A stretch of DNA of 8,767 nt, from NCBI GenBank assembly GCA_029858545.1, contig JAOUFA010000143.1:1-8767 (forward strand). The letters run 5' to 3'. Below are positions 1 to 6,379 of the stretch, piece after piece. The translations under genes and the position numbers were made by a program. The notes under the pieces were generated by a model. It worked only from the letters and a program-made list of their open reading frames with translations, was not told where the DNA came from and made no database searches. Positions within the stretch are counted from its first letter, which is position 1; each line of letters opens with the position of its first letter. The stretch comes from Betaproteobacteria bacterium (GTDB lineage: Bacteria > Pseudomonadota > Gammaproteobacteria > Burkholderiales > SG8-39).

Positions 1-316
1 GGGGGGAGTAATTGCGATTCCAGTCGAGTCCGCATTCCCCCAACGCAACGATTTGCGGCAATGCGGCCAGGGCACGCAGGTCTGCGATCGTGTGCGCATC
101 GCACTCGCGTGCATGGTGCGGATGCACTCCTGCGGTGGCGTAGAGAAATTCCGGGTAGGTCTGCGCAAGCAGCGCCGCCTGCCGGCTTTCGGTAACCGTC
201 GTTCCGGTGACGATGATCCGTGCGACGCCCGCGCCGCGCGCGCGCTCGAGGACCTGGGAAAGATCCTCGTGGAAACTGGAGTGCGTAAGATTGGCGCCGA
301 TGTCGACGAGCTGCAT
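1..316 (-). CDS. tatD: TatD-family metal-dependent DNase, 3' end outside window (partial)
   Basis: This is the N-terminal 105 residues of a TatD-type metal-dependent deoxyribonuclease (family members hydrolyse DNA from 3' ends and act in the cytoplasm); the usual length is about 260. Visible motifs are the opening DIGANLTH, TAGVHPHHA around residues 61-69 and ALGECGLDWNRN around residues 91-102. H65/H67, E94 and D98 sit where metal-site residues of the TIM-barrel fold are expected. The opening DIG-NLT, instead of the D-HCH seen in YcfH/YjjV, matches the TatD branch proper as I recall it from E. coli. The ATG at 316 gives a start equivalent to E. coli TatD, but no clear Shine-Dalgarno precedes it. 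It lies 36 nt after the mutS stop on the same strand, so it is probably co-transcribed with mutS. The name is secure at family level; the paralogue assignment is slightly less so. Confidence 0.88.
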   Translation of the reverse strand, partial: MQLVDIGANLTHSSFHEDLSQVLERARGAGVARIIVTGTTVTESRQAALLAQTYPEFLYATAGVHPHHARECDAHTIADLRALAALPQIVALGECGLDWNRNYSP

Positions 317-352
317 GGGGGCGCGAGTATACCTGTGCTCCGCGCGCCGCCT

Positions 353-2929
353 TCAGAGGATCTTGAGCCGGTAGAGCAACTCGTGCGCTTCACGCGGCGA
401 CAGATCATCGGGATTGATACGCTCCAGCGCTTCGCGCAGCGGATCGGCAGCCGGCTCGGCTTCGGCATCGCTGGTGGGCGGGCCGAGAAAGAGATCGCCC
501 TGTCCCGCGCGCGCGACGCTTTGCTCCTCGAGTGCCGCGAGGGTCTTCTTCGCCTGGCGAATCACCGCCTTCGGTACGCCGGCAAGGCTCGCAACCTGCA
601 GGCCGTAGCTCTGGCTCGCGGGTCCCTCCTCGACCGCGTGCAGGAACACGATCGTATCCTTGTGCTCGACGGCATCCAGGTGCACATTGGCCACTTCGCG
701 GTATTCGAGCGCGAGCCGGGTCATCTCGAAGTAGTGCGTCGCGAACAAGGACATCGAGCGGTTTTTCTCGACCAGATGGCGCGCGATCGCCCAGGCGAGG
801 GCGAGCCCGTCGAAGGTCGAGGTGCCGCGCCCGACCTCGTCCATCAGCACCAGGCTCTTCTCGGTCGCGTTGTGCAGGATCGCGGCGCTCTCGGTCATTT
901 CGACCATAAAGGTCGAGCGACCGCCGGCAAGGTCGTCGGCCGCGCCGATGCGGGTGAAGATCTGATCGACCGGCCCGAGGCGCACTGTCTTCGCCGGCAC
1001 GAAGGCGCCGATATGCGCCATCAGCGTGATCAGCGCGACCTGGCGCATAAAGGTCGATTTGCCGCCCATGTTGGGGCCGGTGATGAGCAGCATGCGGCGC
1101 GCGGCGGACAGGCGACAATCGTTGGCGATGAAGCGCTCGATCTGCGCCTCGACCACCGGGTGGCGGCCGGCCTCGATGTCGAGGGTGATTTCCTCGACGA
1201 AATGCGGGCGGCAGTAGCCGCGCCGCGCCGCGCTCGCGGCGAAGCAGGCGAGGACGTCCAGTTGTGCGAGCGCGCGTGCGATCCGCTGCAGGCGCGGGAC
1301 CTGCGCGCCGAGCGTATCGACGAGCGCTTCGTAGAGCGACTTCTCGAGCGCAAGCGCCCGATCGCGCGCCGACAGCGCCTTGTCCTCGAAGGCCTTCAGC
1401 TCGGGGGTGATGTAGCGTTCGGCGTTCTTCAGCGTCTGTCTGCGCCGGTAGTCTTCGGGTACCTTGGCCGCGTTCGAGTGGGTGATCTCAATGTAATAGC
1501 CGTGCACCTGGTTGTAGGCGACGCGCAGATTGGCGATGCCGGTGCGTGCTCGCTCGCGCGTTTCCATCGCGACGAGGAATTCTCCTGCGTTCGACTGAAG
1601 CTGACGCAGTTCGTCGAGCGGCGCCGAATAGCCATCTGCGATCACCCCGCCGTCGATCACGCGTGCGGCGGGTTCAGCCTGCACCGCGCGCCGAAGGAGA
1701 TCGACGAGGTCGGCCGGTGTGGCGAGATCCTGCGCGGCCTCCTCGAGCAGCGGCGGGCGCGGCGCGGGCAGCGCGGCGATGAGTGCGTCGAGCTCGTCGA
1801 GACTCTCGCGCAGACTGGACAGGTCGCGCGGCCGGGCGTTCTTCAGCGCGATGCGCGCGGCGATGCGCTCGACATCGGCGAAGCGCCGCAAGATGGCATG
1901 GACCCCCTGAGCCTCGCGATCGAGCGCCTCGACCGCGTCGTGTCGCGCGGCAAGTTGTGCCCGGTCGCGCAGCGGGTGGTGCAGCCAGTGGCGCAGCGCG
2001 CGGCTGCCCATACCGGTCGCGCATTCATCGAGCAATGAAAAGAGCGTCGGGGAGGGTTCGCCGCGCAGGGTTTCGGTGAGTTCCAGGTTGCGGCGCGTCG
2101 CGGCATCCATGCGCAGGTATTCGCCCGCGTGTTCGGGGGAGATCGCGTTCACATGGACCAGTGCCTGCCCCTGGGTTTTTCTCGCGTAGTCGAGCAGTGC
2201 GCCGCAGGCGGCGATCGCGGGGCGCAGATCCTCGCAACCGTAGCCGGCGAGGCTCGCCGCACCGAGCTGTTCGAGGAGGCGCCGGCTGCCGGCCGCGAAG
2301 TCGAACTGCCAGTCGGGCAGGCGCGTCACGGTCCAGCCGGCGAGCGACTCGAGCAGCGGGCTCGCGTCCGCGACGAGCAATTCCGCGGGCGCGATGCGGC
2401 GCAGTTCGGCAACAAGCCGTGCGCGTGGAATTTCGGTCGCGCGCAGTGCGCCGCTCGCAAGCGACAGCCAGGCGAGGCCCACCGTGTCGCGCTCGGCCGC
2501 GAGCGCGAGCAGCAGGTTGTCCGATTTCTCGTCGAGCAGCGCCGCGTCGGTAAGCGTCCCCGGGGTCACAATGCGCATCACCCTGCGTTCGACCGGACCC
2601 TTTGACGTGTCGGGGTCGCCGATCTGCTCGCAGATCGCCACCGAATGACCCAGCTTCACCAGCCGGGCGAGATACTGTTCGGCCGCGTGATAGGGCACCC
2701 CCGCCATCTTGATCGGCTGGCCGGCCGATGCGCCGCGCGTGGTCAGCGTAATGTCGAGCAGTCGCGCGGCGCGTTCGGCGTCGTCGAAGAACAGCTCGTA
2801 GAAATCCCCCATCCGGTAGAAGAGCAGGATCTCCGGGTGCTCGGCCTTGATGCGCAGGTACTGCTGCATCATGGGCGTGTGGCCGGCGAACGCGTCGGTG
2901 GCGGAATGAGAAGCGGCTTCGGGTTTCAT
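353..2929 (-). CDS. mutS: DNA mismatch repair protein MutS
   Basis: MutS binds base mismatches and small loops in newly replicated DNA and recruits MutL in an ATP-dependent way. All landmarks are present (numbered from the longer start at 2953): the mismatch-probing Phe-Tyr-Glu at 51-53 in MGDFYELF, connector and core/lever regions through about 600, Walker A GPNMGGKST at 626-634, Walker B LVLMDEVGRG at 701-710, the ATH motif at 738-740, a QGDLF at 818-822 that fits a beta-clamp-binding motif, and a C-terminal tail (about 837-866) typical of the dimer/tetramer domain. I prefer the ATG at 2929 (858 aa). It leaves 16 residues before the conserved HTPMMQQ, close to what I recall for betaproteobacterial homologues. 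The ATG at 2953 (866 aa) is the alternative; neither has a good Shine-Dalgarno. No frameshift or lost catalytic residue was seen. tatD follows on the same strand. Confidence 0.98.
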   Translation of the reverse strand: MKPEAASHSATDAFAGHTPMMQQYLRIKAEHPEILLFYRMGDFYELFFDDAERAARLLDITLTTRGASAGQPIKMAGVPYHAAEQYLARLVKLGHSVAICEQIGDPDTSKGPVERRVMRIVTPGTLTDAALLDEKSDNLLLALAAERDTVGLAWLSLASGALRATEIPRARLVAELRRIAPAELLVADASPLLESLAGWTVTRLPDWQFDFAAGSRRLLEQLGAASLAGYGCEDLRPAIAACGALLDYARKTQGQALVHVNAISPEHAGEYLRMDAATRRNLELTETLRGEPSPTLFSLLDECATGMGSRALRHWLHHPLRDRAQLAARHDAVEALDREAQGVHAILRRFADVERIAARIALKNARPRDLSSLRESLDELDALIAALPAPRPPLLEEAAQDLATPADLVDLLRRAVQAEPAARVIDGGVIADGYSAPLDELRQLQSNAGEFLVAMETRERARTGIANLRVAYNQVHGYYIEITHSNAAKVPEDYRRRQTLKNAERYITPELKAFEDKALSARDRALALEKSLYEALVDTLGAQVPRLQRIARALAQLDVLACFAASAARRGYCRPHFVEEITLDIEAGRHPVVEAQIERFIANDCRLSAARRMLLITGPNMGGKSTFMRQVALITLMAHIGAFVPAKTVRLGPVDQIFTRIGAADDLAGGRSTFMVEMTESAAILHNATEKSLVLMDEVGRGTSTFDGLALAWAIARHLVEKNRSMSLFATHYFEMTRLALEYREVANVHLDAVEHKDTIVFLHAVEEGPASQSYGLQVASLAGVPKAVIRQAKKTLAALEEQSVARAGQGDLFLGPPTSDAEAEPAADPLREALERINPDDLSPREAHELLYRLKIL

Positions 2930-3004
2930 TGCCGCTATTGTAGGGGCTGGCATGCCTCATCTTCGAGCTTCAGTGGCCCGGGACCCGGAGGAGGGGTTTG
3001 TGGT

Positions 3005-3010
3005 TACAAT
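3005..3010 (+). promoter_or_regulatory. Possible -10 element for the Bug-family gene
   Basis: TACAAT matches the sigma70 -10 consensus at five of six positions and would start transcription near 3017, about 46 nt before the ATG at 3063. No convincing -35 hexamer is found 16-18 nt upstream, so this rests on one box only. Confidence 0.3.
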
Positions 3011-3021
3011 CGCTGCAGTGC

Positions 3022-3059
3022 TTCCTTCTTCCACCGACATCCTGATTCCTTCCTCCACC
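3022..3059 (+). repeat. Pyrimidine-rich direct repeat in the 5' leader of the Bug gene
   Basis: Two 14-nt copies, TTCCTTCTTCCACC at 3022-3035 and TTCCTTCCTCCACC at 3046-3059, differ at one base and are offset by 24 nt. The second copy ends 3 nt before the ATG, exactly where a purine-rich Shine-Dalgarno would be expected. Function is unknown; chance similarity of low-complexity sequence is possible. Confidence 0.5.
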
Positions 3060-3062
3060 ACT

Positions 3063-4049
3063 ATGAAAACACTACGACTGCTTGCCGCGCTGTGTGTCCT
3101 GTTCCCGGTGCTGTCCTCCGCGGTATCCGCGCAGTCTCCGGATGCCGCCGGCTGGCCCGCGCATCCGATCAAACTGATCGTCACTTTTCCGCCCGGCAGT
3201 TCGCCCGACCTGATCGCGCGCATGTTCAACGACAAGCTCGGCGCGGCGTTGGGACAGCCGGTGATTGTCGAAAACCGGCCGGGCGCCGGCGGCAATCTGG
3301 GCACTGCGTTGGTCGCCCATGCCGCACCCGACGGCTACACGATGGGGCTGACGATCGGTGGACCGCTGGCGGTGAACACCGTGCTGTACAAGAAGCTTCC
3401 CTATGATCCGTTCCGCGACCTGGAGCCGGTGGTGCTGGTTGCGGCGAGTCCGAACGTGCTCGTCGTGGACGCCAATCTCGGCATCGGCACGCTGCAGGAA
3501 CTGGTGGCGCGCGCCAAGGCAAAGCCCGGCGTGCTCAACTATGGTTCGGTCGGCAACGGCAGTGCGTCACACCTGACGATGGAACTGCTCAAGACGCGGG
3601 CGGGGATCGACCTGGTGCATGTGCCCTATCCAGGCAGTCCGCAGGCGATCGCGGCGATGGTCGGCGGGCAGATCGCCGCCGGCTTCGTCGTTCCGGCCAC
3701 CGCGATGCCGCTCGTCAAGGCGGGTCGGCTGAAGGCGCTTGCGGTGACCTCGGCCGAGCGCAGTCCGATCCTGGCGGAGTTGCCGACAGTCGCCGAAGGG
3801 GGTTTCCCGGGGTTCCAGTCGACGGCGTGGATCGGCATCGTCGTACCGGCGAAGACCGCGCAGCCGGTGGTCGGACGCCTGGCGTCGGAACTGTCGCGCA
3901 TTCTCGGTAGCGAGGAAGTTCGCGGCCGCATGGCGGCGATCTACTTCCAGGCGAGCGGCGCCGGTCCCGACGCACTGGCCAGGTTCATGCGCGAAGAGGT
4001 CGAACGCTGGGGCGAGGTGATCCGGCGTACCGGCGCGAAGGTCGATTGA
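3063..4049 (+). CDS. Bug/TctC-family periplasmic solute-binding protein (orphan)
   Basis: This is an extracytoplasmic substrate-binding protein of the tripartite tricarboxylate transporter (TTT) Bug/TctC family, which bind small carboxylates and related metabolites in the periplasm. The start at 3063 gives 328 residues, normal for the family, and a clean Sec signal peptide (MKTLRLL..., cleavage predicted after VSA at residue 23). Family motifs follow: PIKLIVTFPPGSSPD (35-49), VIVENRPGAGGNLG (67-80), HAAPDGYTM (87-95), YDPFRDLEPV (114-123), GNGSASHLTMELL (164-176) and HVPYPGSPQAIAAMVGGQ (186-203). No TctA/TctB membrane genes are adjacent, as is common for the many orphan Bug proteins of Burkholderiales. 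The ligand cannot be predicted. It converges with the FAD oxidoreductase, 7 nt apart; a shared pathway is possible but unproven. The reading frame is open back to 2952, but that extension would bury the signal peptide. No Shine-Dalgarno is present. Confidence 0.93.
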   Translation: MKTLRLLAALCVLFPVLSSAVSAQSPDAAGWPAHPIKLIVTFPPGSSPDLIARMFNDKLGAALGQPVIVENRPGAGGNLGTALVAHAAPDGYTMGLTIGGPLAVNTVLYKKLPYDPFRDLEPVVLVAASPNVLVVDANLGIGTLQELVARAKAKPGVLNYGSVGNGSASHLTMELLKTRAGIDLVHVPYPGSPQAIAAMVGGQIAAGFVVPATAMPLVKAGRLKALAVTSAERSPILAELPTVAEGGFPGFQSTAWIGIVVPAKTAQPVVGRLASELSRILGSEEVRGRMAAIYFQASGAGPDALARFMREEVERWGEVIRRTGAKVD

Positions 4050-4052
4050 AGG

Positions 4053-4078
4053 CGCGCTAGGTCGTACGATCCTGCGCG
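4053..4078. terminator. GC-rich hairpin at the convergent gene junction, possible shared terminator
   Basis: CGCGC (4053-4057) pairs with GCGCG (4074-4078), and AGG (4059-4061) pairs with CCT (4071-4073), with one bulged T at 4058 and a 9-nt loop. The structure begins 3 nt after the Bug stop codon and includes the TAG stop (4057-4059, minus strand) of the oxidoreductase gene. There is no T-tract on either side, so intrinsic termination is uncertain. Confidence 0.3.
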
Positions 4079-5517
4079 GCGGCCGCTTCGGCGCGGCGCG
4101 CGGCCGGACGCAGATACACGCCTTGCGCGAGCAGCGCCGATTGCAGCTCGGCGATGTCGATCGCGCGCGGCGCCACGCCGCGCTGTACCGCGAGCGCGGC
4201 CGCCGTGCCCGCCGCCTGCCCCGTGATCCAGCATTGCGGAATCTCGCGCAGGAAGCCGTGCGAATTCGGATCGCAGGAGATGTGCCGGCCGCAGGCGAGC
4301 AGACCGTTGAGTGCTTCCGGCACCAGCGCGCCGTAGGGAATCGAGATGTTCGGAAACTTGGGCGAGACGCTCGGCGTGACGCCGATTTCGTCCTCGAGCG
4401 CGCCGCCGGCGGGCCACTGTGCGCGGACGAGTTTCTTCACGCCGACCAGGCGCCGGCTGTGACGCACGCCGAGCTGCGGCGCGCTTTGCAGCAGATGGGC
4501 CTGGTCGAAGCCGGGCGCGTGGGTGCGGTAGTAATCCAGGTGCTGCGCCATCAATTTGTGCGAGCGAATCTCGACTTCGGTCTGATCATCCGGATCGAGC
4601 GCCGAATAGCCCGACTGGCGCGGGCCCATGAAGAGCGCGATGTCGTTGCGCCAGGAGACGAAGGGGCGCTCGAAGTAACGCAGCTGATCGCGCCCGCGTG
4701 ACATGAACTCGGCGAACTGCGTGGGCTGGCCGGCCTTGAATTCCAGCCAGCGTTCCATGTCCACGCCGCCGAACAGCCACGCGGTGTTCATGCAGTGATG
4801 GATGTCGTCGCGCTCGATATCGGTATCGCAGGCCGCGCCGGCGCGAGCGAACAGATCGCCGTCGCCGGTTGCATCGACCACCACCCGGGCGAAGAGCGCC
4901 TGGCGGCCGGCCTTGCTCTCGAACACCACGCCGCGCACCGAACCGCCTTCCACGATCGGCATCGCGGCCCAGCAGTGATAGACGAGGTGCACCTTTTGTT
5001 CCAGCACCAGATCCTGTGAAGCGAGCTTCAGGCGCTCGGGGTCGATCGTCGGCGACCAGGTCACCACGCCGTGGTAGGCCGCGGTGCGCTGCGACCAGTG
5101 CGCTGCGCGTGCCGCATCGCGCGAGCCCCATTCGTCGCGCGCCGGACCGGCGATCGCCTCGGCGGGCAGGCGATCGAGAATCTGCTCGGCGAAGCCGCGG
5201 ATGACGTGCCTGCCTTCCCAGTCGGTCATGCGGTCGATCCATAACACCAGTCCTCCGGTCGACAACCCGCCGAGATGGTTGTAGCGTTCGAGCAGCACCA
5301 CCTGCGCGCCCGCGCGCGCCGCGGCGACCGCCGCCGCAGTACCGGAGGGGCCGCCACCGACGACCAGCACGTCGCAGCGGCGATAGACGGGCAGTTCGCG
5401 CGCCGCCTCGTGCCAGCTGCCAAGCGCGAGGTGCTCGCGGGGCGCTCGCTCGCCGGGGAAGATCTCCGATGACAGGAGACGCTCGTCGCTGCGCTCCGGT
5501 GTCTGGCGGCGGTTCAT
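4057..5517 (-). CDS. FAD-dependent oxidoreductase (FAD_oxidored family)
   Basis: This 486-residue flavoprotein has an N-terminal Rossmann FAD-binding motif, CDVLVVGGGPSGTAAAV at 48-64 (glycines 54-56 and 59), followed by E77 in VVLLERYNHLGG, the expected ribose-binding acid. A second nucleotide-contact segment, VVVDATGDGDLFARAG, is at 212-227. The C-terminal LLACGRHISCDPNSHGF (406-422), then WITGQAAGTAAALA (430-443), is the flavin-binding end typical of FAD_oxidored (PF12831) proteins. No signal peptide or membrane segment is seen. The substrate is not evident. The ATG at 5517 is preceded by AAGGGGGAGGGG, a strong Shine-Dalgarno at good spacing, so the upstream in-frame ATG at 5580 is rejected. 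The first 45 residues precede the FAD domain and are charged and low in hydrophobicity. The Ala/Arg-rich last 15 residues look disordered. It is separated by 221 nt from the chaperone-like gene upstream, so it probably has its own promoter. Confidence 0.9.
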   Translation of the reverse strand: MNRRQTPERSDERLLSSEIFPGERAPREHLALGSWHEAARELPVYRRCDVLVVGGGPSGTAAAVAAARAGAQVVLLERYNHLGGLSTGGLVLWIDRMTDWEGRHVIRGFAEQILDRLPAEAIAGPARDEWGSRDAARAAHWSQRTAAYHGVVTWSPTIDPERLKLASQDLVLEQKVHLVYHCWAAMPIVEGGSVRGVVFESKAGRQALFARVVVDATGDGDLFARAGAACDTDIERDDIHHCMNTAWLFGGVDMERWLEFKAGQPTQFAEFMSRGRDQLRYFERPFVSWRNDIALFMGPRQSGYSALDPDDQTEVEIRSHKLMAQHLDYYRTHAPGFDQAHLLQSAPQLGVRHSRRLVGVKKLVRAQWPAGGALEDEIGVTPSVSPKFPNISIPYGALVPEALNGLLACGRHISCDPNSHGFLREIPQCWITGQAAGTAAALAVQRGVAPRAIDIAELQSALLAQGVYLRPAARRAEAAAAQDRTT

Positions 5518-5538
5518 GCTAGCCCCTCCCCCTTGGTG
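5508..5538 (-). promoter_or_regulatory. Strong ribosome binding site that fixes the oxidoreductase start
   Basis: On the minus strand, AAGGGGGAGGGG lies about 6 nt before the ATG at 5517. It is the clearest Shine-Dalgarno in the window and decides between the two in-frame ATGs of the flavoprotein gene. Confidence 0.6.
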
Positions 5539-5663
5539 TGGCGTGATCGACAGCCGCCTTCGCCCGAGGCAGGTGGGCAAGACAAGGGTCGCGTGCCGGG
5601 TGTATCCCGAGCTGCCGCGTCCGGACTGCGAACTGCCGCAGAGACCCTCGCCGGGCGCAGCGT

Positions 5664-5681
5664 GCTCGATCGCGGTCGAGC
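5664..5681. repeat. Inverted repeat downstream of the chaperone-like gene
   Basis: GCTCGA (5664-5669) and TCGAGC (5676-5681) form a perfect 6-bp stem with a 6-nt loop, about 57 nt after the chaperone-like stop codon. There is no T-tract. It might assist termination or be an operator for the downstream flavoprotein gene. The rest of the 5518-5738 gap holds no gene that I can support. Confidence 0.3.
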
Positions 5682-5738
5682 CTCATTTCGGCATCGGGTC
5701 GGGCCAAGGCTGGTAGCGGCTCGTGCGCTGCGCGCGCC

Positions 5739-6347
5739 TCAGCGCGGCGTTCGCCGATGCTCGATGATTTCCGGGTAGAGGTTCGCGACGCGCGCGTCCT
5801 TGCCGATCGCCGTGGTCGTGGCGATGATGTCGGCCTGCTGCGCCACCCTGACCAGCACGGTTTGCAGCTGCGGATACTCATGCACGATCTCCAGGCCATG
5901 GCTGTCCGCGATGCTGCGTGCATCGGCCATGCTGCGGGGCTTGACCACCAGCACACCGGTCAGCACGCCGATCTTTCCGCTATGCGTGTTGAGCACCGTG
6001 GGGTAGACATTGGTTCCGCCCAGGCGTTCGGCGCGGGCCTGCTTGGCCTGGGGCGAGCGATAGAGCAGCAGATTGCCACGAGTTTCGATCGTCTCACCGC
6101 CGTGTGAGCCGATGCGCGCGATGGCCGCGGCCGGAGTTTCCGACTGCGACGCGCGCTCGAGGGCGAAGACCTCGGGCAGATGCTCGTAGCGCATGCGGTT
6201 CACGATGAGCGCGTTGCCGCGGCGCAGCGTCTTGAGAAGCGTCGAGTGCTGCGCTGCCTGCGCGGTTTCCGGTTTGACAGGCTTCTGGGCGAATGCGAGC
6301 GGCGCGATGAACAGCAGGCATAGCGCGATGCGGGGTCGGATTGGCAT
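5739..6347 (-). CDS. Exported propeptide-like protein, probable external chaperone of the adjacent S8 protease (ASP ORF2-like)
   Basis: This 202-residue protein has a clear Sec signal peptide (MPIRPRIALCLLFIAPLAFA, cleavage before QKP at 21), so it acts outside the cytoplasm. Residues about 35-95 form an N-terminal region with LIVNRMRYEHLPEVF. Residues about 112-195 (NVYPTVLNTHSGKIGVLTG, then LVVKPRSMADARSIADSHGL, YPQLQTVLVRV, and DARVANLYPEIIEH) have the beta-alpha-beta pattern of subtilase propeptide/I9-like folds, ending in a short basic tail HRRTPR. The gene starts 32 nt after the stop of a kexin-like protease that has no visible propeptide. The same order and partner type are known for Aeromonas sobria ASP and its external chaperone ORF2, which folds and inhibits the protease in trans. 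I infer the same role here. An in-frame ATG at 6407 would overlap the protease gene and bury the signal peptide. The Shine-Dalgarno is weak, so translational coupling is plausible. Confidence 0.72.
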   Translation of the reverse strand: MPIRPRIALCLLFIAPLAFAQKPVKPETAQAAQHSTLLKTLRRGNALIVNRMRYEHLPEVFALERASQSETPAAAIARIGSHGGETIETRGNLLLYRSPQAKQARAERLGGTNVYPTVLNTHSGKIGVLTGVLVVKPRSMADARSIADSHGLEIVHEYPQLQTVLVRVAQQADIIATTTAIGKDARVANLYPEIIEHRRTPR

Positions 6348-6379
6348 ATCGTTGTCGGCCTTGTCGGACGCGAATCGGA

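Noticed and set aside
53..2038. A 661-codon plus-strand open frame opposite mutS
   Set aside because: It is antisense to an unmistakable mutS and tatD. The translation is Arg/Gly/Ala-rich with no recognisable motif, as expected from the mirror frame of high-GC coding DNA.
2952..3062. Longer N-terminus for the Bug protein starting at 2952
   Set aside because: It would place 37 residues before a textbook signal peptide and overlap the mutS promoter region.
4123..4701. Plus-strand open frame of 192 codons within the oxidoreductase gene
   Set aside because: It is opposite a well-supported FAD domain protein, with Arg-rich composition and no motifs.
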